This document shows, one piece after another, positions 21,001-30,058 of a DNA stretch of 64,000 bases (positions within the stretch are counted from its first letter, which is position 1; every line of letters starts with the position of its first letter). The translations under genes were made by a program, and so were the position numbers. Origin of the DNA: Enoplolaimus lenunculus (taxonomy: Eukaryota; Nematoda; Enoplea; Enoplida; Thoracostomopsidae); assembly GCA_030248215.1 (NCBI GenBank), contig JASANG010002946.1, positions 1 through 64,000 on the forward strand, written 5' to 3'. Below the pieces are notes generated by a model. That model was given only the letters and a program-made list of their open reading frames with translations. It was not told the origin of the DNA and searched no databases.

Positions 21001-23373
21001 GATAAATCTTTTGATACATGAGACTCACACGCGATCGCGTGTGAGTTAGTAATAGGTTACCGTTAATTTGTAATAAATTTTATACATCTAATCGGGATTT
21101 TGCCCCTGCGACCGCCAGGAGCACTGGATCATAGATCTACGCGTGTGCTAACCTTCAACGCTAAAAAGTTCGGTATTCTAATCCTTGTTGACTGGTATGT
21201 TATATTTTGTTTCTCAGTCGTTTTTTTGCCGTAAATGGTGCAATAGAGGAGTTTTAAATAAAGTGTTCTCAAATGTGTTACTATTATAAGCGTGAAAGAC
21301 GAATAGGCCATAAAACTTACGATAGACTTTGTATTCATAACTAGATTAGTCTTATCATTTCAATGGTTTGAAAACTTTGCAGATTTGTCTAGAATATGGA
21401 TAAACTCACCTGGGCTGATCAGTCGCAGGCAAGGTGAATAAACGCATAACTGGCGGATCGCAGTTCCCTGTGTATTTTCTAGTCGAAAACCTTAGTCAAG
21501 TAATTTTTAGTGAACCTAAGCTAGTATAGCGCGCTCGCTTATGCCTAAGTTTAGTTAAACTCCTAGCCTAATTTATTATCTCCTTCGGGACGGTGCGCGG
21601 CTCGCCGTCATGCAGCCGGACGGGTCCGCCAGATATCCGGTCATCCACCTGGTGTTTAATGTGCAAGCCGCTATCGCGGCCTGTTTTATCAGCCCGGTTC
21701 CGTAGAAGTCCCCCATCTTTCGTGTGGCAGTGATGTGTGATTGTTTTGTCCCGTGTAAGCCCACCGTAATAGCTGGGAGGTCCCGCCTTCATCTCCCATG
21801 GTGGCAGTAAAGGGCGTTTTATCGTAGCACCCCTTTCGCCGACGCGTCGCATCCTCCTACGGAACCGGACCCGCGGCTTTGCCGCCTAATAAAGGCGGCT
21901 AGGATTCGGCTGATCCACTCATAGGGGTGTATCCGGTGAGTGTGATCACTCGGTGTTTAGGGGCGTCCGTCGGGGAGTCTGGCTGGCCTTTGCGCAACAC
22001 CCGCTGGATGGAAACTCGTTGACGGGATCCACGCTGGCGAGTTTCCTGAATGCGGGTGGGACGGCCACTCTTCGTCGGGGGTCCCGGCTCTGTTTGTTCG
22101 CTCTTACTGTGTGCACAATGGACCCTATGGCTTTCGCGATTACCTCCAAGGATGTCGACCCAGGATGTACCCACTCCGGACATGGGAGACCTCTCGTCCT
22201 GGTTAAAGGTAACTTCTAGTAAAGTTAAGGGAGCTGAGAGTGGGCAGCATTCAATTTCCGCCTTAGCTTTACAAGTCCTAATGTAGACTTAACTAATTAA
22301 GCTAATATACAAATTAACTGAACAATTTATTTAGATTTCTCGTACCCAAAAACCCTTTTAGTACAGCAATTAGATTGCCTGTAACCCTAATAATTAGTGA
22401 ATTACCATAAATGTCCTAATTTAGGCTTAACCAATTATGCAAAGTATACCTGTTTCTAATTAACAGCTCAAAACTTCAAAACCCAAACGCGAGGATAACA
22501 TCCTGCTTAACAAGCTTCCAAACAAAAAAGGTTATCAAAATCAATTCAGCAGTTCCTGAGATTCTTTTCGAACGAACAAACTGATATCCACCGTTCGACC
22601 CCTGAGTACAAAACATGAAACAATTAGCCTATAATCCCTAGCTTCGCTCCAAACTTCGCTTCGCTCAATACAGCTTTAGGGCATGCTTCTTTAAAGATTT
22701 AACGGATACACAGGACATCAGGATCACAACCTTCATGACACGGCATCCGGCACAGTAATGAATAGTGCAAACCTGAGTGGTATTAACCAGGGTTCCAACC
22801 GGAACTAGATTTTGTCGGAACGGAATCGGAATCAGAATAAAAAATTTTTGTCGCAATCGGAATTAAGTTTTAGAAATTATATTAAAAAGTTAAAGGTGTA
22901 TGACTTTTAACTTTTGTTGCAGTATGCCTGTTTCCGTTACTGTTCACTGTTTCAGCAAAACTTGTTTATATAGCTAACGAAATACACGTAACGACTCGAA
23001 ATATCTACTAAGAAAAAACCAACAGAATAATTGCACCTGAACGAAACAAAACGAAACAAGCAAAATCAAAGTTCAATCATCTTTAAAACTCACAACCGAG
23101 AAATCCGAATTCCGGCATCGGAACAGCAGTCAGCCGGAATCGGAATCGTAAGTCAAATTTTGCCGCAATTTTCGCCGGAATCGGAATTCCTATGGAACCC
23201 TGGTATTAACAAAAACTTGCACGTGTGAATAGTGGTTTGAAATAAAATAAATTACTTCATAGACTGCTCCGAGTCTTCCAGATTTAACGTGTTCCATTCG
23301 CGCATTCTGTTCATCACTTTACGTCGTAGTTCACTACTATGAGGAAGTATTGTGTCCAGTGCGGCATTCATTG
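8871..23373 (-). CDS. SYT15: Synaptotagmin-15-like protein (gene span, eight exons joined)
   Basis: Exons 5' to 3' on the minus strand: 23373-23256, 18533-18409, 17107-16885, 16287-16194, 14706-14530, 13065-12951, 10574-10386, 9007-8871. All junction phases agree, giving 391 aa from the ATG at 23371 (human SYT15 is ~420). C2A spans about residues 110-240 (GRLWFSVTYDTSTERLTL, QSKTKRRMCDPRFDEEFKF) and C2B about 247-391 (CPVYNESFVFKIASEKLD, then the HW...WHNL end typical of synaptotagmins). The linker NPDLYK before C2A matches SYT15 NPELYK. Several acidic Ca2+ ligands are missing in both C2 domains, so Ca2+-independent membrane or protein binding in vesicle traffic is likely. No N-terminal TM anchor is seen; an upstream exon is possible. 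Introns are packed with transposons, including piggyBac and a nested LTR. Confidence 0.9.
9085..9529. mobile_element. TAGTGACCC-type element (family L)
   Basis: TAGTGATCCGAATAAGAGG to CCTCTTATTCGGGTCACTTA. ~445 bp without coding capacity, starting 78 bp outside SYT15 exon 8. Confidence 0.75.
9655..9940. repeat. TTGCAAG-type repeat (family C)
   Basis: AAGCCACATTAACACGTGCA, ACTTGCAGGT and CAGCAAAAACTTGCACGTGT; two similar halves. Confidence 0.6.
10163..10338. mobile_element. Family B element
   Basis: TAAAGGGACGTTCAGG side to TTACGCCCATTAAATTAACA; two TTAGGC-like runs inside. About 47 bp from SYT15 exon 7 donor. Confidence 0.7.
10386..10574 (-). CDS. SYT15: SYT15 exon 7, C2B middle
   Basis: Acceptor AATATTTTAG; donor GTATGT at 10385. 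Encodes EKAKKTHKIR and CPVYNESFVFKIASEKLD, the C2 N/DPxYNExFxF motif with Cys in place of Asn/Asp. Phase in 1, out 1. Confidence 0.92.
10781..10925. repeat. Family M end fragment
   Basis: ATGCGGGGTTCAAACTGGGG plus TTTCGTCCCTATTACAATAG and ATTTTGTCTGCC, matching the left part of 36641-37092. Confidence 0.6.
10953..11149. mobile_element. GGCC-ended hAT-like MITE with TTAGGC core (family B)
   Basis: Ends GGCCAATGTTACTTTAAGGG and ACGCCCCTTAAAGTAACATG; perfect 8-bp duplication ATTAAACC at 10945-10952 and 11150-11157. Core has TAAGCC-type hexamer runs. Confidence 0.85.
11595..12446 (+). pseudogene. piggyBac transposase, N-terminal half (deletion derivative)
   Basis: 283 codons: an acidic Ser/Asp/Glu-rich N terminus, then the DDE_Tnp_1_7 start (LPMCELKAWLGVVIRAGADR, SLFTKNDSRPFYRCALSKNR). 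The first catalytic Asp is in ESLTVDEQLYGYRGYAPG and the PAKPAKYR signature follows. After it the frame leaves the family, consistent with loss of the region holding the second and third catalytic Asp. Cannot make active transposase. Confidence 0.9.
12438..12742 (+). pseudogene. piggyBac transposase, C-terminal Cys-rich end
   Basis: A different frame from the N-terminal half. Reads KLNGYQKSRNVFMKKVAEQL, then CQVTSCRKSTRLSCSSCGKR and VCKDHMNRTITCNDC, the Cys/His zinc-binding tail typical of piggyBac transposases, ending at TAA 12740-12742. The central catalytic part is absent between the two pieces. Confidence 0.85.
12951..13065 (-). CDS. SYT15: SYT15 exon 6, start of C2B
   Basis: Acceptor TTTTTTCAG; donor GTAAGT at 12950. 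Encodes FGAGELLCALCYNTTLQQL and TVTAKEAKNL, matching the first strands of SYT15 C2B. Phase in 0, out 1. The donor lies 10 bp from the TTAA border of the piggyBac element. Confidence 0.88.
13088..13355 (-). mobile_element. Family A element copy
   Basis: AACCCTTTCTCACATGAGTA to AGAAGGGGTTAA, with the tRNA-like core (GGATTCGAACTCC-type box on the plus strand and CACTCAGCAATAGGAG). Ends intact; sits upstream of SYT15 exon 6 acceptor by about 20 bp. Confidence 0.75.
13681..13916 (-). mobile_element. Family A element copy, degenerate
   Basis: Recognisable by TCGCATGAATATTTTCTATTT, CACTACTCAGC and CTGTCACGTCTTGTAGAGA; ends decayed. Confidence 0.55.
14092..14116. repeat. T-run followed by G-run
   Basis: T9 then a run of about 17 G; prone to sequencing error. 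Upstream side of SYT15 intron 5. Confidence 0.85.
14333..14494. repeat. GGCCCGTAGCC-type MITE
   Basis: GGCCCGTAGCCAGCC to CTTGGCTACGGGCC. Ends ~35 bp from SYT15 exon 5 donor. Confidence 0.7.
14530..14706 (-). CDS. SYT15: SYT15 exon 5, end of C2A
   Basis: Acceptor TTTTTAG; donor GTATTA at 14529. Encodes ELRFVVYDSHTAKRNTVIG and WLDLSKGD. Only the first Asp of the usual D-x-D in loop 3 remains. Reading through the donor would hit a stop at 14511-14509, next to a GGCCCGTAGCC repeat. Phase 0 at both ends. Confidence 0.9.
14914..15110. mobile_element. Family B element, second end type
   Basis: GGCCCATGTATAGAACAGG to CTGTTCTATACATTGGCC with perfect duplication GAAGTATC at 14906-14913 and 15111-15118. 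TTAGGC hexamers inside. Inserted in a partial family B copy (14814-14880). Confidence 0.85.
15165..15727. repeat. Large imperfect inverted repeat (~560 bp)
   Basis: Left arm from CAGCTGGCGTTTGCCGAAAC through TGGATTTTGAAAATTTTTAC; right arm its complement ending CGGCAAACGCCGGCTGGCG. Arms ~65 bp with further inner pairing. In SYT15 intron between exons 5 and 4. Confidence 0.75.
16194..16287 (-). CDS. SYT15: SYT15 exon 4, C2A middle
   Basis: Acceptor TTATTATAG; donor GTAAGT. Encodes IYLSPDTKNYRQSKTKRRM and DPRFDEEFKFD, the C2 polybasic strand and N/DPxFxExF motif. Phase in 2, out 0. Confidence 0.92.
16603..16803. repeat. CACTGCAAAAAA-type MITE (family F)
   Basis: Long imperfect hairpin: CACTGCAAAAAATGGTGAGT on the left, and a right side with GAGAGTCAATTTGAATCAC. 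Interior ACTCCGCC/GGCGGAGT. Confidence 0.7.
16885..17107 (-). CDS. SYT15: SYT15 exon 3, start of C2A
   Basis: Acceptor TTGATTTCAG; donor GTGGTC (weak after GT). Encodes LGSLNPDLYK, GRLWFSVTYDTSTERLTL and DPFVR. The loop-1 Asp of Ca2+-binding C2 domains is replaced by an extended loop; only the DPF Asp is kept. Phase in 1, out 2. Confidence 0.92.
18077..18280. mobile_element. Family B element
   Basis: ACCAATGTTACTTTGAGGGG to ACGCCCCTTAAAGTACCATG, TAAGCC/TAAGCA hexamers inside; duplication not clear. Confidence 0.75.
18409..18533 (-). CDS. SYT15: SYT15 exon 2, linker
   Basis: Acceptor AATTATAG and donor GTAAGC. Encodes EIPFTLPMRYKDEHG and a Ser/Thr/Pro-rich linker; human SYT15 has a similar PFVVPP piece here. 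Phase in 2, out 1, agreeing with both neighbours. Confidence 0.8.
18915..19117. mobile_element. Family B element with TTAGGC core
   Basis: GGCCCATGTTACTTTAGG to CCCCTTAAAGTAACATTGGCC in part; perfect duplication GACAGTGT at 18907-18914 and 19118-19125. TTAGGC hexamers in two runs. Confidence 0.85.
19725..19862. repeat. TTGCAAG-type repeat (family C), partial
   Basis: AGCTTGCAGTTGCAATTTGC, TGCGAGTTCTCGCTGCAGAA and a GGGGCTTTAG end. Confidence 0.6.
19943..20192 (+). repeat. GAGCGAAGC-type repeat, left part
   Basis: Left part of an AT-rich element beginning near AACTACATGTATTGAGCGAAGC; interrupted at AGTCC by the LTR-like insertion. Same family as 41279-41955 and 46738-47278. Confidence 0.7.
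20193..22273. mobile_element. Probable solo LTR of an LTR retrotransposon (fossil)
   Basis: Starts TGTAGAG and ends CTTTACA, with TG...CA ends and a perfect 5-bp duplication AGTCC at 20188-20192 and 22274-22278. About 2.08 kb, GC-richer than its surroundings. No gag, pol or env and no second LTR seen, so a solo LTR is the simplest reading; family unassigned. It is inserted inside a GAGCGAAGC-type repeat whose halves lie on both sides. The identical duplication suggests it is younger than its host repeat. Confidence 0.6.
22274..22675 (+). repeat. GAGCGAAGC-type repeat, right part
   Basis: Continuation of the element starting at 19943, with the family's TAAGCTAATAT and TTCGACCCCTGAGTACAAAAC motifs and ending near CTTCGCTCAATACAG. 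Confidence 0.7.
22788..23202. mobile_element. hAT-like family D copy
   Basis: CAGGGTTCCAACCGGAAC to TATGGAACCCTG; perfect duplication GTATTAAC at 22780-22787 and 23203-23210. Confidence 0.85.
23256..23373 (-). CDS. SYT15: SYT15 exon 1 (first seen), N-terminal region
   Basis: Minus-strand acceptor CTATTAG precedes CAATGAATG; the ATG at 23371-23369 opens MNAALDTILPHSSELRRK. Donor GTAATT follows in phase 2. The exon could be the start (with 5' UTR) or follow an unseen phase-1 exon coding for a membrane anchor. Confidence 0.7.
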
Positions 23374-24379
23374 CTAATAGGATAATAGTAAAAGGTAACT
23401 ATACAGTAATTTTAGATAGATTAATATCTATGGTAATTTTCAAGATAGCGTTGCCAGTAAATGTCTCATGGTTGCGTAGGAGAAAATTGATTTTATAGAA
23501 TTCGAGTTTGTGCAGCAAATAAATGACACAAAATAAATGTTTTAGAAGAAGTTAGATTTGCTTCAAAACGAGATCAAACTTTGAAAATTCGTACTAAAGT
23601 TTCTTCGCGGCTAAATTATATAAATCTTTCAACTTACGTAACAAACAAAGATATAATTTCATAGGATACCGAGGTAAACAGGTTGCTCCCAAAATCGCAA
23701 TTTCTCGGTAGATTCCATATTTCCGGGTAATATCCCAATTTGTCAAATTGCAATTTTTTAAACTTCCGGGCGAAAAAAGGTTGCATTCAAAACTGCAATT
23801 TACCTGTTGAATCAAAATTTCGCAAAAGTTCAATTTCCGGGGTATAATGTCCGAATTTTGCAACTTCCCAGTTTCCCGTGTAATATCTCAGTTTCCCAAA
23901 TCCTCGACATCCCAAAATCCCTAGCGAAACGGTTATTCCCGAAATGGCAATTTGCCGTTAGAATCCCCCCAAAATTCAGTGTCCTGGGCAATATCCGAAT
24001 CTCCATTCTCCAGGTAATATATCAAATTCCCTTAATCCTGATTTGACGGATAATAAATTTTCCAAAATTACTATTTTCCGGGCAGTATCCGCCGATTTTT
24101 TGGGTACAACCTTCGGTACGTCAGCTTAATCTTTTAACTGGTTAGACTTTTAAGGCTTTCAGTTCAAACTTTTGGCAAATTTTTAGCTGCGCAATTCTCA
24201 ACGAAACCGATCTCGTTTTACCATATTTTTGGATTTTTTTCTGTTACTGTTTGGCAATTTTAAACTGGAAAACAGGCAAACGATAAACAATTTTAACCTA
24301 TGTGTGACTTAAAATAGGGTTTTCTAAAATAGTAATAAAATTGGTTACAATTTTGCAACGTTAGCGCCTTGTAAACAAC

Positions 24380-24748
24380 ATGGGCCTGGTTTCGGAAACC
24401 CAACTTAAGTACGACTTAGTATTTAAGAACGTGCTAAGTAATTACTTAACGATTTTGTCGTTTTTAAAAGCGTACTTAAGTCAAGTAAATACTTAAGCCG
24501 CTAACTAATTCTGATAGATTTCCAATGAACCGTACAGGTATACAAATCTTGATCCAATTAAAATTGCGGAGTCGTGGTGCCTCCTTAATATAAATCATAA
24601 CCATTACTTTTTGTTATCCCAATGGCTTACATTTAGCGTTTTCCTCTTTTGTTTGAAAAGTTAAGTTGTTTACTTAATCAGCGACTTAGGTAATTACTTA
24701 AGCAATGTTTAAGTAAATACTTAAGTAAGATTTTAGAAACCCAGCCAT
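24380..24748. repeat. GGCTGGGTTTC-type MITE (family J)
   Basis: GGCCTGGTTTCGGAAACCC to TTTTAGAAACCCAGCC; interior full of TACTTAAG motifs. Confidence 0.7.
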
Positions 24749-25558
24749 GGATTAGTTTGTTGTCTTTTTCCGCGTACCAAAGCTTGCAAGAGCCCTAAAA
24801 TGTACTTTAAAATGGCTGAAATATATCGCTTGCGTTTCAAATTTATAGATGAGTACCTTTTTGATCTTTGAACTCTACAGTGTCAAACCACCAATTGAAA
24901 TCGGCTTACGAACCTTCCTGATTCAATGTTTTTTTGCAATTATACGCCGTGGCTACAGATTGTGAAATCTGTATAATTAAAGCTGGAATTCTCTACATAA
25001 ATATTTTGGGCAACTTTGCAGCATTACTTTGTTTACAATATTTTCTTAGACTAAAATGTGATTTTGTGGTTTAAAGAAAATTTGCATACTGATTGTTTTG
25101 GTCGCACAAACTTATGCGCATTGTGCAAAGCTGGCAAGCTACCTGGTTTAAATCTAGTTAAGATATAAGCGGTAAGGTGGGGCACCTCATACCCTGCGAA
25201 CTTTTTTTAAATCATTAAAAGTTTATATTTAATAAAATTCCCCCTGTCCCCTAGAAGTGCTCCAGCCCTTCTAGAAACAATTACTATTTGCGTCGCTGAT
25301 TTTGTAAGAATCAGACATGCATATACCTATGGGTGGCAATTATTAATGCTGAAAGTTTCGGCTTCGTTGCGTTTGTTCAGTTCGCGTAAGCTTTCGATAC
25401 AATTGGAAAAGTTTTATTTTCTCAAAATATAAACAATAAATTTAAAATTAATTTCAGTTTGATTTCTCACCTAAAATCAAGTTTGGAATGAAATTTTTTC
25501 TAACTTCAAAACAAATATTAAGTGATGCTTGAAATTTTATACAGCGATCGTTACAACT

Positions 25559-25730
25559 AAGGGTTGCGCTATACTTTTTCTGACGTGCGATGCCGTCCGT
25601 CACCGTGCGGTATCGTACGCAAGTATAACTCGCGTACGATAACGTATGGCGACGGACGATAATGGACGGCTCCGTACGGGTAACGGACGTCGCCAGACGG
25701 CACCGGACCGTCAAGTATAGCGCAACCCTT
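25559..25730. repeat. AAGGGTTGCGCTATACTT-type MITE (family K)
   Basis: Perfect 18-bp inverted ends around a GC-rich interior of CGTCCGTC and CGTACG motifs. Confidence 0.75.
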
Positions 25731-26394
25731 ACAGATACGCTATACAGATACGGCAAATCCGTTATTTACGATCCTGTAGAAGTTTAAACTAAACATCTGA
25801 TAGCTGAATATTTTTCGAGTTTTAACCAGAATCATTACAAAACGCTGACAAATCAGGTTTCACAACAATGCATCGATTCAAACTACGCTAAAATCAATCA
25901 GATGAAAAAAAACAAATTTCAAAATTGTAATTTCAATCGAATACTCTTGAATTGAAAAAACTGTAGTTTAGTGAAAACCTAAAAGGTTAAAGTAACAGAA
26001 TTTTTAGTTTATCGCCTATTAAACCCTGGGTTACGCCGCCGTCAAATATTTCATTTTTTATATAAGGCAGTTAGTTTGCCGTTTATATTCAAGTTGTACA
26101 GCGATAATAAATCAGAACAAGCATTGAACAAAATTGTGTTCCTACATCCCGAGTCTAAGGTTTCTTGGGACTTGTCTATCCCAGGTTGTCCAATTAACGT
26201 CGTTAACTCAAACAACTTAAAATTAATTGTAAGAAATATATAGCCATGTTTATTGTAATATTTAACTTGAAATTCTTGTTAGTCTACAAAAAATATCTGA
26301 TATATGCAGGGTGCAACCGGATCCGGAACCCAAAACATGACGGAGTCGAAGCTGGAGCCGGATATTGAATTCAAATCTAGCACTGGATTTATAT

Positions 26395-26640
26395 TCAGGT
26401 CTCAGAACGTAGCTTGCAATCTTTACTTCTGTAGCTTAAGGTACTCAAAGTGTTTACGTGACAAAGTTTAACATCTCACATCGATGCATTTTTAACACTT
26501 TAACAACGACTCCGCTATGCTATTTTATGTTTTTGTAGCGTTGCGGTTAGTTGCATTATTCGTTTGGCTCATGTTCCTTTTTAGGGCATCCAGTTTTCAC
26601 TAGGTAATATAAAACAGAAGTGGCTAAGATCAGGAATGGA
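26395..26640 (+). repeat. Dispersed repeat, copy 1
   Basis: Shares TCAGAACGTAGCT, CATTTTTAACACTTTAACAA and TTTTTGTAGCGTT with 47528-47765 in the same order. Class unknown. A CAGGGTGCAACCGG end precedes it at 26310. Confidence 0.65.
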
Positions 26641-27387
26641 AGATATACTCTCTAAAAATTTAAACTAAAATTATATGTTAACTAAACTTGAATATTAACT
26701 TAAGTAAAACTCAAATGGCTGGATGGACTAACTAAACTAGAATTTTAAGTTTTACTTAAACTAACATATTGCAAATCTTGTAACTGCAAGTTCTTACTGC
26801 AAAAAATCAATACGTGTGAAAGATAAAAGCTAACGATCCACACCATATTAGTCGTATTCTCAACTGTATGTAGAACCGGTTGCCAATTATACTACCAAGT
26901 TTTAAGATATGCCAACTACGAAAATGGCGAATTTTCAATTGGACCACATTTAATTACTGCATTTGCCTGGTTATCAAACTGCAAGTGTTTGCACAATAAT
27001 CGTTAGTGTCATTTACCAGTTAATTATGAAATCGCTTTATGATCGAAATACCTTTGATCCCAAAACAGTTTAATTTTACCCAATTTGTTAAGGTCCCTAT
27101 TAATAAAATGCCGTGACTTGTGATCGCTTGCGTGCATACGTCTAAAAATTGTGAACTTTCAACGCGTTTAATTTAACGGTAATAACCTTTAAATTTCTGG
27201 AGTCGCTTTTGGTTATTAAACAGAATAATGGAATCAATAATTTAAATGAGAATTTCTCGCATTTAAAACGCAAAATCGCGCATGCAACTTTTACTGTCAA
27301 ACGATTTGAACGATGCTTGCATGTAAAGAAATATGATCCATATACAGATCGTGGGCGGAACGCTTTTCTGTCGGACTGCAATAGTGT

Positions 27388-27626
27388 ACGCTTAAGCTTG
27401 AGAATATTTTTTGGTTAGGCTTAGGCTTAGGCTTAGGTATAAGCTCATTCTTTCGGCTTTAGGAATATGTTCATTCTTACGATTAGGCTTAGGCTTAGGC
27501 TTAGGCTTAGGCTTAGGCTTAGGCTTAGGCTTAGGCTTAGGCTTAGGTTTAGGCATACGCTCGTTCTTACGATTAGGCTTAGGCTTAGGAATATGCATAT
27601 ATTCAGCCCCTGTTCTTTACATTGGC
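27388..27626. repeat. Family B element with the longest TTAGGC run
   Basis: About 11 almost perfect TTAGGC units at 27483-27548 plus shorter runs; right end CCCTGTTCTTTACATTGGCC. Left end is unclear. Confidence 0.75.
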
Positions 27627-27707
27627 CAGTAATGTAAATATGGAAAAAAATAATGCAAACTGCTGAACTAATTTGTATTAATAGAAATTGTCTTTCAGTA
27701 TACTAAA

Positions 27708-27771
27708 GGGTTGTGCTATACTCGCTGCGCATGGGCGTCCGTCGCAGTATAAGTATAGCGCATCCCTAACT
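27708..27771. repeat. Family K minimal copy
   Basis: AAGGGTTGTGCTATACTCG to AGTATAGCGCATCCC, ~64 bp. Confidence 0.65.
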
Positions 27772-28133
27772 TTTGCTAATTTTTGCAAAAAAATTTTGAA
27801 GTTTTGCTTTTAAAATCAAAAAATTATATTTGAGTCGTTTGATAAAAAAAGCTGTGCCCATCAACCGTAGTGATTTTGTGTGATTTTAAATTATAAAGTA
27901 GATTACTGCCTGGCGAAAATTATTAGTTTCAAATGATTTTTTTCAATTTTTCTTCCTTAATATTCAACAAAGTCCGCTGACGGCCAGGTGCATGCTGACC
28001 GTGCTGTACTAAAGCGATGAAAATACGAACATTTGTAAGTGTTTATGAAACTTTTCGAAAATTAAAGGCAAGATTTGTTCAAAATCACACTGTCCAAGGG
28101 CATGATTTACTCAACAAGAAACACATATAGTTA

Positions 28134-28402
28134 ACCCACTCACGCATAAAGTATGCTATGAGCAACTAAATACAAATAATATACGAGCAATGCAGACACT
28201 GTGCGCAGTGTTTAACAACGCTTACATATATGCGCAGTGAAAAATCTCCACAAGACGTGAGAGCGCCCTCGGGTTCGAGCGTGAAGCTTTTACAGCTCAG
28301 TAGTCATCGCAAACGCCTCCCACCAGTGAGACTTGGGATCGAATCTTACTTTGAAATTGCACCTCATATGAAATTGGAAATATACATATGAGAAAGAGTT
28401 AA
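28134..28402 (+). mobile_element. Family A element copy, tRNA-like core readable on plus strand
   Basis: TTAACCCACTCACGC to GAGAAAGAGTTAA. Core reads ACAGCTCAGTAGTCATCGC and GGGATCGAATC, matching tRNA A- and B-box positions about 50 bp apart. Confidence 0.75.
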
Positions 28403-28489
28403 GGACATTCCGACAGAACTGTTTTTGTAATATATCTCAAATATATTTGAAGGCTCACACATGGGCTTGCTAGCAGAATTACTTCTGTG

Positions 28490-28632
28490 AATATATATAA
28501 TATATATTATATATTATATATTGTATATGTATATATATTATATATATTATATATTATACATGTATATATTATATATATTATATATTATATATAATATATA
28601 ATATATATTATGTAATATATAAACATATATCA
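28490..28632. repeat. AT-rich microsatellite
   Basis: About 140 bp made almost only of TATATAT/ATTATAT steps. Confidence 0.9.
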
Positions 28633-28888
28633 CTTCACAAAAGAAATTCAGGCAACACCCCTGAAATTGTCAGCGTTCAGCGAAACAACCTGTAAGAAAA
28701 CTCAGCGAACGCTGTGGAACGGCAAAATATATAACAAAACGAAAAGCTGAGCTTTGAACATTTTTTCATGAATATTTATACAACCATTATCATAGCTGAC
28801 AATTTTTAAGCAAAACAGAACAGTAAAACTTGGAACTGTTAAAGATGTGGGCGCAGAGCTGCGCGCTTTTCAAAATTGTTAAATACTG

Positions 28889-29307
28889 TAGTGACCCGAA
28901 TAAGAGGTGGTAGTGATAGAGGCCCCATTTTGAGACCCAATCAATAGAAGTTCGTATCCCTAATAAAAGTCCGTAAGCGGATAGAGTACCCAAGCTCTAA
29001 TTAGAGTCCATAAATGTCAATTATTCTAATTATTGTTCATAACTGACTCCAGGACCAAATACAACCCGCATAAATTTTATTAAATAATCCAGAAAATAAT
29101 TAACGGACATTGCAACCAACAAAAAGCCACGGGAAGTCAGTTCTGCCCGAACGATAGAATGAAATAAAAGATGGGTGTTAAGGTCCAGCTAACGACGGGC
29201 GACGAAGGCCGGGTTAAAAATAAATAACAGTCCGTAACCGAATAACAGGTGATGCACTCTGAAGAAGCTAAATAAATATTAGTCCCCCCGCATATTCGGG
29301 TCACTAC
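28889..29307. mobile_element. TAGTGACCC-type element (family L)
   Basis: TAGTGACCCGAATAAGAGG to CATATTCGGGTCACTA; interior aligns with 9085-9529 (AGTCCGTAACCGAATAACAG). Confidence 0.8.
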
Positions 29308-29373
29308 AATATGAAAAATGATACAATATTTCTGCGTGCGTAGGTGTGGGGAAATTGAGAAATACACTGTGAC

Positions 29374-29676
29374 CAGGGTGCAACCGGATATTAATTTACC
29401 GGATACCGGAACCGGATACCGGAACCGGATACGGATATTAAATTTTTTACCGGAATAGAATGCGTCTAACTTTCGCTCGCTTAAGTTAAAAATGGCTAAA
29501 ACGTATCGAAACTTGATGTTCTTGAATTGCCCAGAAATGTAATAGCAGCCAGATATTAAAGACGCTTACTTGTAAAAAGGACATTTTATGATATTCGGCA
29601 CCACAATCGTAAATATCCGGTAGGTTTATACCGGATTCCGGAACCGGATACGGATATCATATCCGGTCGCACCCTA
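29374..29676. mobile_element. hAT-like family D copy
   Basis: CAGGGTGCAACCGGATATT to ATATCCGGTCGCACCCTA; perfect duplication ACTGTGAC at 29366-29373 and 29677-29684. Confidence 0.85.
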
Positions 29677-29894
29677 ACTGTGACACAGGTGCTATGAAAT
29701 ACGCTACTTTGAAAACTTCAACATAAAGTTCAATTTTATTAACTTACACTGAACAGATGGTTTTTAATCTAAAACACATAATTATGAAATTTGAAACTGT
29801 TGCACAATGTTCTGTTCAGCTTTAAATTTTAACCCGTTACAAACAACCTTAAAAACGTTCAAAAATTTACCTCAAATTTGACTGAAAAACAGTG

Positions 29895-30058
29895 AAGGCC
29901 CGATTCACACTTGCAAGTTTTTGCAGCGAAAACTCGCAACTGCAACTTGCACAAAATGCTTGCAGCAGCAATTTTTTCCAAAGGAACATCCCGATTGACC
30001 AATCAAACTGCAGGTGCAAGAAATTCAAGTGACTCGCAATTGTGTTCACAGCCGCGAA
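29895..30058. repeat. TTGCAAG-type MITE (family C)
   Basis: GGCCCGATTCACACTTGCAAG-type start (quoted in part), TTTTTGCAGCGAAAACTCG, then CAGGTGCAAGAAATTCAAG. Confidence 0.65.

Noticed and set aside
26026-26215. TATA-like and AATAAA-like sequence resembling the end of an LTR
   Set aside because: No defined ends or target duplication, and no second copy in the window.
27483-27548. TTAGGC run as a telomere or chromosome-fusion site
   Set aside because: The run is short, lies between ordinary sequences, and the same hexamers occur inside MITEs with target duplications elsewhere in the window.
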